64,000 nucleotides of DNA from Plecoglossus altivelis. Taxonomy: Eukaryota; Chordata; Actinopteri; Osmeriformes; Plecoglossidae. The translations under genes and the position numbers were made by a program. The notes below the pieces were generated by a model that ran no database searches, was not told the DNA's origin, and saw nothing but the letters and a program-made list of their open reading frames with translations. Below, piece after piece: positions 29,441 through 41,037 of the stretch. The stretch covers positions 14,899,226 through 14,963,225 of the forward strand of contig BROE01000013.1 in NCBI GenBank assembly GCA_036571765.1. Reading direction: 5' to 3'. Each line of letters opens with the position of its first letter. The stretch's first letter is position 1.

Positions 29441-30958
29441 CCTGAGCCAGACAGCACACTGTCATATATCACAAGGCACTTAAGGGCCCTGTAGTGATAT
29501 GCACACTCAGAAACAGTAGCAGACACATAATATGACCCTGAAGTCTTCAAGAGCTCACAAACTGAATACTGTAGAGAATTCACTTTAATGACCGGGAATA
29601 ATTTAATGAGTTGGAATGTATCGAAATGACAATTCAGACAATGTTTAGAAGTTTTTTTTTTGCTTGCTGTTTGGTCAAGCAGACAGTCAAGTTGCTTCTT
29701 GGAGTGAGGTAGTATGAAACCTCATAATCAAACAGTGTTGACATTCGAGACAACCCAAGACCTATGCAGGGGGTGGCCATCTTGACTATTTTTGAACACA
29801 TGCACTTACACATTATCGGTGTCCTTCCTGGAAAGAGATTGCATGAAGGAATGAGGCAAGCAGATTTCTGTAGAGGCTTGAGGTTAGTACAACCAAAACA
29901 ACATCATTTACTGTTGAAGTATTTGTTGATCAGTTAACATAAATTCTCCATGCCTGCATCAGCTTGGTTAATCAGGATTATACTTATGTTATCTGCTGGT
30001 CTGACAAGACGACAAGTCCTCAGAGCTTAAAGTGTACATGACAAAAGCAATACCACCCTGATTAAATGGGTTGCGTTCGACTGTCTTTATTTCGAACGCA
30101 GCCTCACATGTTAGCCTTTGTTTTTTTGTGTGTTTTTTCTCATATTGCCAGTTTAAAACAGGTCAAACACATATTTGAGTTTTGCAAATGTATATTTCAC
30201 TGACAACAACAACTGTGATATTAAGGTGCTTGGCTTTGGTACTTAGTTTCCTACCAAGGTCAGATATCTTGGATGCTTTCATCCTGAGAGGCAAAAGTAA
30301 GGTAAAAGGAAATAAGATGGAGTGTTAGACATCCCTTAGAGCATCAGACCCTGGTTTAAAAGGTGTCTGTTGACAAGGTGTTGGTGTTGGAGAGAGGAAA
30401 GAAGAAGGAATGAGGCAGAATTTTAAGAGAAGGTTGGGTGTCCTTCTGTTTACCTCTAGTTCCCTCCCCAGGGGGAAGCTGCGAACCAGCCTGGCCTCAT
30501 TCAGGTTCAGGGAAGTTCAGATGTACTCTCCCTTGCCTGTCCTCTCCTCTCTTCTGTTTCTCATTGTTTTTCCAAAGTGCATAGTGACCTTTTGCGGCGT
30601 CATGTCCCTTGGAGAGGGTGAAGGAGTACTTCTCTAGAAATGCTCAATAGCTTATCGAGTCACTGCTGGGTTCATCACAGCGAGAGGCTTACATAAATAC
30701 CACTGTGTGTACTTTTCTGTGTGTTTGTGGGATTTGGTAAAACAGTGTACTCATCGGTAATGTCTGGACAAATCTGAAGTGATGGCTTGTCCTCGTTGAG
30801 TGTAGAATATCTTACAAGTAGATGATTCTAATATTCTAAACCAATAGTGCAGTAACCTACTGTGATCCTCAGATCTCTCCTTGGTTTGTGGCATCTGTAA
30901 TACACTCTTAAACAGCATGGTCATCTAGGTATCTCTAGAGGGTTGTTCTCACTACAGA
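29441..30958. other. non-coding stretch after the CpG block
   Basis: No gene seen. A 9-base perfect inverted repeat (30072-30080 with 30092-30100) is within chance expectation. Confidence 0.55.
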
Positions 30959-30994
30959 TTTATTAACACCATCGATCATTTTATAAAAAGAGCA

Positions 30995-31000
30995 TTTATT
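30995..31000 (-). terminator. possible distal polyadenylation signal AATAAA
   Basis: AATAAA on the transcript strand, with a GU-rich stretch (GGTGTT) about 30 bases further on and a second AATAAA at 30964-30959. Together these are the best candidate for the main 3' end. Confidence 0.4.
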
Positions 31001-31705
31001 TCAAAGTTTGTCGCTTCCTAGATTGAAGCACATAATAAAGCAACAATACAATGTTCATAAAATATAAGTGTGATGCTGTAACATTTTCTTACAGGTTGAA
31101 ATACTGATATCTGCATGTATACTAAAATAAGAACTTTTAAAATTGTACAAATAGGTACCATAAAGTCCACATAGAAATTAGGCGTCATTCACTGCGACAA
31201 GACAAATTGCTATTTTTCTCAACAAGGGAGAATAACATAAGCCAAAATAAAATAAAATGAGAAATAAGGAGAAAACAAAAAATCAATAATAATAATAATA
31301 ATACTAATAAAAAAGGAGATTTTACAAGAACCTATAGGCGCAGGTTTGATCCTCAAGAGACATATTTGCACATTGTACTGTACAGACGTTATATGGACTT
31401 TAGCTTGCTTTAGGATATATTTTCCAAGTTACAAAAATGCACTGCGTTGCAAGAGTGTCCGTTTAAGGCGTTTTTTGAGCTCACAGGTTTCTCATCGTGA
31501 TTGATCATTGGTGAAATTGGGCAGGAAGAGGGGATTTCCTCGCTCTCTCTCCAGATTTGTGAAAAAAACTAAATGCTGCCTCTTTTCTTGTCCAACCCAT
31601 CTTCCTCAGGGAGTAAAAAAAGAGAATATCTATTTACCAAAGATACTCTGTTTCTAAGACGGAGATGCTACAGGAGCCAACCAGTCTCAGTTTGTTGTCG
31701 TTCTC

Positions 31706-31711
31706 TTTATT
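31706..31711 (-). terminator. possible proximal polyadenylation signal AATAAA
   Basis: TTTATT on the plus strand, AATAAA on the transcript strand, about 555 bases after the stop codon. A run of A and T surrounds it. It could give a short 3'UTR form. Confidence 0.3.
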
Positions 31712-31913
31712 TTTTTGTGTTTTTTTTCCAACGTATAAGGCAACCATCAAGTCCTCTTGTGAGTGAGCTCATTCACAGTATGAACAATTCCATCTCTCTG
31801 TGAAGGACTTCCAAAACCCCATCAATCCTACTGTAACCTATACATGACAACTAAAGTGTAATACCAAGTGTTATTTGATCCATCACCACAAACATGATGC
31901 ATGTGTTAATTCT

Positions 31914-31955
31914 CCACACACACACACAAGCACACACGCACGCACACAAACATAC
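31914..31955. repeat. CA-rich microsatellite
   Basis: Imperfect (CA)n with G interruptions, inside the probable cdh11 3'UTR. Confidence 0.9.
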
Positions 31956-32065
31956 TTACACCAGTACATCCCACAAAAGTGTCCATTTGTATTTTTTTAA
32001 GTATTTTTTTTTGTATACCTCTCACTTTCTCTCTCAGAACCATTTTGCGGACCTAAAATCAGGTA

Positions 32066-32152
32066 TATAGTATACTGTAAGTATACTTCACACATACTAA
32101 CAACGAAGTTTACTATAAATAGAAGAACTTGTTGTATACTTATAGTAAACTT
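32066..32152. repeat. paired inverted repeats in the cdh11 3'UTR
   Basis: Two palindromic pieces lie side by side: GTATACT/AGTATAC arms around 32069-32086, and a perfect 13-base inverted repeat with arms 32106-32118 and 32140-32152 and a 21-base loop. On the cdh11 transcript this would be a stable hairpin about 115 bases after the stop codon. It may instead be the remnant of a small AT-rich foldback element. Confidence 0.55.
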
Positions 32153-32265
32153 AAAGCGCCACACATCAGTCAGTGGAGTGAAATAGAGAAATGGCACTAA
32201 AAAGAGAGGGAGGACAGAAATAGTTGGTTTGGAAACAAGGGGCGGGAGGGGGAGGAGGACTTTTG

Positions 32266-32762
32266 TTAAGAATTGTCGTCGGCAGAGTCTTTGGTGCCGT
32301 ATAGGTCGGCCAGCTTCTTGAAGCGCGGACCCCAGCTCTGGAGGTAGTCATAGTCCAGGTCTGAATCCGTGGTCACTGTCTCCAGGGAGCTCAGTGACCC
32401 GGCGATGGAGCCTCGCCCCTCATAGCCGTAGATCTGGATAGAGTCGTAGGGCGGGGCGGTCGGGTCGCAGTCGGCGTCCGCAATGCGTGTCTTGATGAAG
32501 TCATCCACATCCACACTGTTGGCTACAGGACGGCTGCCGGGTCTCATGGGAAACTGCAACTCTGGCTTGATGTCCTTACGGGGCAGGAAGCCGTTGGCGC
32601 CGTCGGGGTTCTGCAGCGTGGCGATGTCGAAGGCCTCTGTGTCCTCCTCACCGCCGCCCTCATCATCGTAGGTGATGATGTTTTCACGGATGTCCTCTTC
32701 CTCAAACACAATGAGAGGTTCCTTCTTCTGACGACGCAATGCTACAAACAGTACCACGATCG
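32266..32762 (-). CDS. cdh11: cdh11 terminal coding exon: inner membrane helix and cytoplasmic tail (residues 636-800)
   Basis: 497 coding nt from acceptor CTCCCCACAG to TAA at 32268-32266. It completes the helix (AIVVLFVAL), the stop-transfer RRQKK, the p120-binding acidic segment with ENIITYDDEGGGEEDTEAFD, and the catenin-binding region with DPTAPPYDSIQIYGYEGRGS, SLSSLE and WGPRFKKLADLYG. This is the best-conserved part of the protein and the strongest ground for the CDH11 call. Confidence 0.95.
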
Positions 32763-34085
32763 CTGTGGGGAGACACGTGTCAGTCACCTTAATATTCTCA
32801 AAAGTGAATCAAAGTAGGAACCTCCCATTCAGGAAAATGCAAAATACCTATGGATAGAAAATGCTAGCCTACAGAAGGGGAATTTATTTTTTCTTCACTT
32901 AGGGGAAGGGTAATTGCTAAGTATACTGTATATTTCACATTTAATTAAATGAAGGAAAGGTGTAATGCAAACACTCAACACTTTCATTCTATTTCAAAAA
33001 TGAATGAGCTCCTCTGTGACAACAGTTTGGAAGACATGGAAACATTGGGTAAACATACATTAATGTATAACATATGGCCTGGAAATGATTTTGCAGGGGC
33101 ATTGTCAATAAAAGCTTAGCTGAGCCGTCTCAGTTTTGAATTTTAAAACATCCCTCAATTGTTTGTCAGTCAGACATTGCAAAATATTTCAGACACAATT
33201 ATATTGCATTAATGGGTAAAAGTGATCAAATCCTATGCAAATTTATGTCTTGATTTATTTCTAACATTGTAATATTGGGATTGTGAACCATGAGTAGTTG
33301 TTCTCACCCAGCAGAATGACGATACAGGCCAGGATGGCGATGAGAGCTCCTGTACTGAGTCCAGCCGGAAGGATGTAAGGCTCCACATTGCAGGATAGAA
33401 TGGTGTCCTTGCTGTCGCAGCTGCACACGCGGATGGTCAGGGTGTTGGTGCTGCTCAAGAGGGGCATGCCGTTGTCATTGATCTCAATAGGAAGGAAGTA
33501 CACGTCCTGGGTCATCCTGCTGAAGCCCTTCCGGGTCACGTATATGCTGGCTGTGCTGTCTGTAATCATGGAGGACAGTGGGGACTCATAAAATGAGATG
33601 TTGAAATTGAATGACTTCTGTGAAATCCTAGCATGAGATCCATTTTGCATCCTTAAATCCCTGACCAATGATCACACCTTCCCTAAACATTCCATTTGAA
33701 TCATGGTGCCCTTCCGGCAGGCAGAAGGAGAGTGCCACAAAGAGAAGAGCGTGAAACTAGACTCTTGTTCTAAAAGGAGCTTTTTATCTGGAAGTGTACA
33801 AGGTGCCTCACACAGGCCTGCTTCTAACGGAAGACTTTTACTTATCCATGCAGTTCAACAGGCAGTAGGAGGCAGACGTATAGCCCTGGAGGAAAGCAAT
33901 GAGGCGCGAATCTCCCGATATTAAATTCATGTTTAATACTGTGAACATTTATCAGCTTCTGGAAGTGTAATCAAAGCTCCAGTGGAGGTAGCTGTATTGG
34001 TTTTATTTGAGACTGGAGGGATGCCAATGCTTTACCTCTCTTTTTCCACTGTCTCTCTCTCTCTTTCTCTGTCTCTCTCTGTCTC

Positions 34086-34134
<49 letters not shown>

Positions 34135-37100
34135 AACTGACTCTACCTATCTTCTTGCCCTCTCTCTCCCCCCTTCCGCATCTCTCTCCCCTGACTCTGG
34201 TACAAGGTACAAGGTCGTAGTCAGGGCTGGAGATGGAGTGAGTTCATTTATGTGCCTGTGACTTACTCATTTCCACCACCCGTCCTCCAGAAAAAAAGCC
34301 CTGGTTGGTTTAGCTCTGGCACTTACCCAGCCTTGCACTCTCTCTCTTTCTCTCTCCAGGCACCTGAGGTCTCCTAATAGCCCAACTACTGTATGCTGCA
34401 TGCGCCAAATGAAACTCCAGAATACACTCCTATCAATCCCACCAATCTATTCTACTTGTATATCATTCTCGGCTAGGGGGTTATGATCGCCCAGTGAAAG
34501 GATCGCTGTGGATACTGGCAAAAGCTATACACTGTCTGTAGCTGTTAAGTCTTAAACTACGTATCTTCTTTATGAGACACTTAAAGGTGCTGTTCTGTTG
34601 TTTCAGTGGCGTTACCAAGACAATGCTCTCAGTAAATGTGACTCTGCTTCTGCTTACGCTACAATGTTCACCTGAAAGCATCTTGGGAGACAAACGGGGT
34701 TCCTAACCCTGGTTCTTCTAAACAACAGGACTGTAACGAGCTTGTTTCTCTCATTAGAGTTGATCAAATGGACCAACTTGCCCTCTCTCTATGGCTCTCA
34801 ATTTCTCAAAAGCTCTCCACTCAACATCAAAATTATATGTATATACTGTAAAACTGCAATGAACTAATTTCAGTTTCAATTCAGTATGCCTACTGTCAAT
34901 GAGCCAGACAATCCTAATGATCACAGCTGACGTAGAGACAGTAGCTGTTGTGAGTGTGTGATGCATCATTACAGCAGAGTAACAACTTGGGGCGCTATGA
35001 CACAGAACTACTGATGCCACTCACTGAATGTCTCTGTAACTGTGATTCACACCATGACAATGTGACCTCAAATGTCCCCAAAATATGCAGATCTGATTGG
35101 AGCTTGTTTCAACCAAGAGAGAGCCTTGTTTATAGTAATGTGCCAATAAGGAGAGTTAAAAGAAAATGTCAACAAGGCTGATAGATGATGGCTACTCTCT
35201 CACTATGGGTCTGGGACAAAGGATGGTGGGATGACAGTGGGAAGGGAAAGAGGCTCCAGACAGAGAGATACCTCTGGATCCTTTCCCTGGATAGACAGTG
35301 TGTGTGTTCCATCTCTGAAAGGGGTCTCTGCTCTGTCACTAAGTCCTAGAACACTTATCCTCTCCTCCAACCTTATGGAAACTCAACCTCTGAACCTAGA
35401 GATGCATTCTGCCAGCTCGCTGTCCAAACCTTTCACACAACTACAAGATATGTAACAGGTACTGTATAGTGTGTGACCCTCACTTTGCGCCTCAATTTCC
35501 CATTTAGAGTGTCCGGGGCTTGTGTTTTTAGAGTGTGTGGTTGTGGAGTATACTATATATCAATATATGACTAGTTAGTATATTAATTCAAAAAAATAAT
35601 TAAAAATAAANNNNNNNNNNNNNNNNNNNNNNNNNNNNNNNNNNNNNNNNNNNNNNNNNNNNNNNNNNNNNNNNNNNNNNNNNNNNNNNNNNNNNNNNNN
35701 NNNNNNNNNNNNNNNNNNNNNNNNNNNNNNNNNNNNNNNNNNNNNNNNNNNNNNNNNNNNNNNNNNNNNNNNNNNNNNNNNNNNNNNNNNNNNNNNNNNN
35801 NNNNNNNNNNNNNNNNNNNNNNNNNNNNNNNNNNNNNNNNNNNNNNNNNNNNNNNNNNNNNNNNNNNNNNNNNNNNNNNNNNNNNNNNNNNNNNNNNNNN
35901 NNNNNNNNNNNNNNNNNNNNNNNNNNNNNNNNNNNNNNNNNNNNNNNNNNNNNNNNNNNNNNNNNNNNNNNNNNNNNNNNNNNNNNNNNNNNNNNNNNNN
36001 NNNNNNNNNNNNNNNNNNNNNNNNNNTATATATATATAGATATATATATATATCTATATATATATAAAACAGGTGCTTCCCAACCACCCAGTGGACCCAC
36101 TGCCAGATTGAGTATGAGTGTGAGTGTGTGTGAGTATGTGTGAGAGTGTGTGAGTGTGTGTTCAGGATAGAGTGGTCGCTGGACAGATGGAGAGTCATCT
36201 CCTCATCCACCTGGAGGCCCCCAAGGCAGCCAGAGGAGAGTGGAGGAACTCGCCCCTTCCTTTCCTCTCTCTCTCTCTTTCTCTTGCTTATTTGGTCTCG
36301 ACTGCAGTGGCATCTCATTCTACTTCCTCTCACCCTCTACCTAATTGCACCGTGGGATAGCAAGAGTTGCGGCTAATGAAATCACCAGCCTGAAAACTGA
36401 TCCAACAGGGCTCCGACACAGACGGAGAGGCTGTGAGGCCAAAGAGACACACCAGCCTAATGAATAGGGGAGGAGGGGATGGGAGTATGTGTGTGCATGT
36501 GTGAGTGTGTGTGCGTGCACAGTATCATATGTCTGTTTGGATGTGTGTTTGTGTAAGCCTCAGATGAAACGTCAGATCATGTGTACACACACCTGCTAGA
36601 TTATATTACATGCTCAAGTGGGTAAAAAAAGCCCATCTGGATCTGCAGCGCAGAAAACTGGTTTGATGTGGAGAGGAGAAACTCAGGTGATATACCCTGG
36701 CTCCTGTAGACTCATGGGATCAAACCAGCATCTGTTAGGACTGAAACCTAGCAGGCAATTGATCCCCTGACTGAAGTAGAGCTTGTCACTATACTGACAC
36801 CAGGTGTTTTAGCCATTCCCCTGTCCCTTGCAGAAATGGGATGGAAGTCACAGAGACATGTCTGCTTTTATCTTGTCGATGAATAGGATGTATATTGTGC
36901 TGTGACAGCCTTTGTGTGTTCCTCACGAGTGTGCTTATGTGTGCGGGGGAGGAAACCCACCTCTGTTGTCTTTGAGGGAGAAGTTGTGGTTGTTGACGGC
37001 CTCGGTAGCTAGGCTGAAGTGAAAGTGCTGTCTGTGAGCCATCTCATCCTTGTCCACTGCACTCACTGTCTCAATCAGCTACAGAGAACATTGCACACAC

Positions 37101-40100
37101 CTGGTTACACAAGCACTCTTAAATACCACAGTAACTTCTATTCTCTTTCTCACACGGACAAACATGCACTCTGACGCAGCTCTGTCCATCTTCCGTATGC
37201 GACATACTACTATGGTACGTAAAATGGTATCAAAAGTGTACCAATTTTCCAAGTCATGAGAACCATTCAAGTTTCTGTGGGTGTCAGGGTGAGACTTACT
37301 TTTCCCGGAGTGACGTTCTCACACACCAGGACCTCATTCTGGGTTGCAAACTCAGGGGCGTTGTCGTTTACATCTTTGACTTTGATGTTGACACGGACTT
37401 TGGTGTCTTGGTGATGTCCCCCTGGCACGCCAACAAACACATAAAAATGACCATAAAGAAACAGACACATTAGCCTTTTTAAGAGTATTGGCGCCTACGC
37501 GTAGAGGTTTATGACTTGTATACAGTTGAAAATGACGGGAAGTAAAAGGAGACACATGGAGACAGGGGTTGAGCAGTGTGTGACTGGTATGCCAAAAAAA
37601 CCCAGACCTGTTGACTGCACAAAAAGCATCATGAATATTACAACAGAACGTTTTAATGTCTTTTCCTGATGTTAATTTTGTTTTCAATGCATGAAATGAT
37701 TGTCACGTAACAGCCCTGGAATGTTGCTGTGTCCACATACACTTAAAGACTAAAACTGAAAAGCCACAAACTACACAGTCATTTCGACAAAGAAAGACAT
37801 AGCAGCAATCTCAAAGCTGTTTGGAACTAGTAATTTCTCCTCAGAGGGCCTCTCTGTGGTCATCGTTTCTGGAAACATCTGGCAGGCTGGCGTCTGCTGG
37901 CCCACAGAACCCTTGGGTGGAGCCCCAGGCTGGGCCACAGTGGCTAGACGCCCAACCCTGGCCTCCCAGCTATTCAAAACCCAGGCCTTTCATTTCATAA
38001 AAGCTTGATTTAGTTAGTCCCCCATGTGTGCTTTGTAGATGCTCAACGTGCCACGAGAGTGTTCAAACGAGTGTTCAAACTAAGTATTCACTGAACCCAG
38101 CTCTGAAACGTACACTGATGTTTCACGCCCAAACTCCTAATGTTTGCTGATAGTCAACCGAGTGTGTACCATCAATAGTTTTGTGTTGTCGGTTTGTTTG
38201 GTCAGTGGGTGAAGGCCTACCAATCTCTGTGGCACTGACAGAGATGTTATGCCAGGCCTGGTTTTCCCGGTCCAGTGGTCTGGTGGTCCGAATCATACCA
38301 TCTTCTGGACTGATACTAAAGAACTGTTCCACATCCGTGTAGCGAGGAATCATGTATCTGTGAAAATTGTGAACAAAAGGGCCTTTATAGTTCAATGATT
38401 TATTTAAATATCGAGCTGCTTGTCAAAGCATTTCCTGAGCTTTACACCAAAGCATTTTGGGGCAATCAGAGTTAATTGCTTATTTGTTATTGTCCTGCCA
38501 AATATATTTTACACAGGGAATACGGTTGATTTGATCTCCATCGGATTGACAGTGAAAGCATTCCTGTTTCTGGCTTGCGTACCTGACCGGGTTGTTTGCT
38601 ACATCCGTATCCTTGGCGTGCACGCGACCCACCGCGGTGCCTTCAGGTGCGTTCTCCTCAACCTCAAAGCCGTAGCTGGGCGCCATGAACACGGGGGGCT
38701 CGTCGGCGTCTTCCACAGTGACCTTCACTGTGGCGCTGTCCTTGTAGGGCCCCCAGGCGATAAAGCGAGGGTCAAGGTGTGTGTTGGATGCCTCCACTCT
38801 CAGTGTGTATGCCCTCTTAGATTCAAAGTCCACGGGCTGCCAAGGAAGAGAGAGCGGGGAAGGGTGGGGTTACACATCCACAAGGGGTATTGATCGGGAA
38901 ATGAGCATTTCAACGGATCACCATCCTCTACATAAATGCATGAATGACTACTGACTTGCCAAATCAAGACAGTGGGATTGAGAACCCGTTTAATTAGTTG
39001 GTGTAAAACACTAACTCATAGCAAGACAATTGGATATCGGATCATAAAACATTTTCATCCCCTCCATGCTGTCGTCTCTTCATCACAAAGCCTGTTTGGC
39101 TGTGCGAACGTGAAATGCTAGAGGGCGCTGTTGTGACAGCGTTGAGAGCATCAACGGAAGCAAGAGAGGCTTGTTTAGTTGACTTCTTCTCTCAACCAAC
39201 CTTTATGAACTCCTTCCATTTATCATCTTAGCCATCACAGTATACTCAGTTGGACAGAGATCCCACATTTAATCTGATAGACAATATTGGCACATAGAGC
39301 AGACACACACGCAGTCCTGACACAGCCGGAGGGATACAGAGGGGACGAACGTCATCTCTGACCCAGCCCCTCTCCATCTGTCTTTCTTCTGGACGACTCA
39401 AGCTCAGATTCCAGTCGTCATTGCGATCAAAAGAGTTTAGACACATTGTGTCATAAAGGACATGCTACACGGACACACAATATCACAAACCCACATGAGG
39501 TACATGCATAACATACATTGATGTCCTAGCACACAGCAATGTACACACGCACAAGCAAGCTGTCTGTCTTGTGATTGATATCAAGTTCCTTTCCAATGTC
39601 TGTTTTTCTTCCTTCACTGTCGGTTCTGCATTTCTGTAATTAAGCTGCCAACAGTGGAAACAAGCATGACCCAGTTCTTTCCTCTAACAGGTTGGATCCT
39701 ACTGTCTCCTGACAACCCTGTTCCCTCCCCCCACACCTTCTTACTCTCTCTCTCTCTCCCTCTCCCCTTCTGTCTTGCTTTGTCTTCCTGTCTCTACCAC
39801 CTTCTCCCTGTCACGTGTTTGCCCCCTTACTTTTTTATTCACTCGCTCTCTCTTGCTTTCTTTCTCACACACACATAGGCTCTCTGTCTCTCTTTCTCTC
39901 ACACACCCCTTTCTTTTTTGGCACTTAATCATTTTTCTAGCTGAAACTAATCAGTGGTAGATAATATTCACAATAATGCCGGGCCTCTCCTTAATATTCA
40001 GCATGCACCGTTAGCCTGCAGTTGAAACAGAATAGTTGATTAAAACCCTGGCTATTCCGTCAGTAATTTCGACTTTAATTTTGTACATGCTTTGAAGAGC

Positions 40101-40974
40101 CAAAGGTGATGATTTCCCAAGAGGTGTATCAGGCAGGCATTATGTTATTGAGTGGAGCAGTGTTGCATCAAACTGATTGTTGCCAGCAAGTTCTATTGTC
40201 TGGCTTTCTCCCTCCCTCCCTCCACCACCTGCCCCCCACCCCCTACCCATTCAGCCTCCTCACCCAGGCTTCCCATCAGATGGGAAAGGCTCATGTGGGG
40301 TGGCTGGTGTTTGACAGCACCGAACACTGAGAACAATTACTCCCCCCACACCCCGTATACACACACAGACACACTTTAATCACCCCCATGCTCTCACCCT
40401 TGCATCAAACTATAATTTCCCTCTGATTCAATTCTTCACCTTTCCCAAGCCACGGTTTCCATTACCCTGCGTTGGTAACACTTATTGTGATTGTTGTAGC
40501 TCTGTTATGGAAATGAGTTGTGAGATGAGCTCAGCAGCCTGCCTGATCCCCGCGGATCCGTGAGACCAGGGAGGACGATGTTTACACGGACATTTGACGC
40601 ATTTCAATGGCCGCTGTTCTATCTTACCTGGCATAATCCTCGGTCATGATTCATTGGGCAGCACATTATCCAAGTAACTACCCTTAACCGTGATAACACA
40701 CACACACAGAAAATATGCACACTGTAAAATCACACACACACAGTGAGCTGTGAAGTCCAAATTACCCATCTTAAATGAATAGTGATACATGGCAGCTGTG
40801 GCAGACTGTCAAGCAGCTCGTAGTCTAGTCATCATGATGGAGGCGAGGCCCCAGAGGTGGCACAGTGAACTGCTGGGCAAGGTTGACCTCCCTAGGTCAG
40901 TGAATGCAGGCATAATCTCAGGCCTGGAGCACCGCCAACCAGAGCAGAACAGCTTGAATATGTGAGCAGAGAGA

Positions 40975-41037
<63 letters not shown>

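Larger units (their letters stand above)
30959..32265 (-). other. cdh11: probable cdh11 3'UTR
   Basis: From the TAA to the AATAAA signals near 31.0 kb, about 1.3 kb and AT-rich on the transcript strand. It holds a hairpin region (32066-32152), a CA tract (31914-31955), an (AAT)n tract (31285-31303) and several AATAAA motifs. No ORF of note. The 3' end is inferred from signals and could be nearer (31.7 kb) or further. Confidence 0.5.
33560..36960 (-). other. cdh11: cdh11 intron between coding exons 9 and 10 (3.4 kb)
   Basis: The longest intron of the coding region. It contains the (CT)n tract 34051-34134, the gap, the TA tract, and a GTGTGA-rich stretch at 36109-36160 with another GT-rich patch about 36487-36550. 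No extra exon is supported. Confidence 0.85.

Noticed and set aside
29705..29714. let-7-like seed TGAGGTAGTA
   Set aside because: The bases that follow do not match let-7 and no precursor-length hairpin is present; only a 6-base palindrome.
30072..30100. Perfect 9-base inverted repeat with 11-base loop
   Set aside because: Several such pairs are expected by chance in 64 kb.
35575..36333. 252-codon open frame across the gap
   Set aside because: Most of it is N translated as X; the rest is TA and GT repeat translation.
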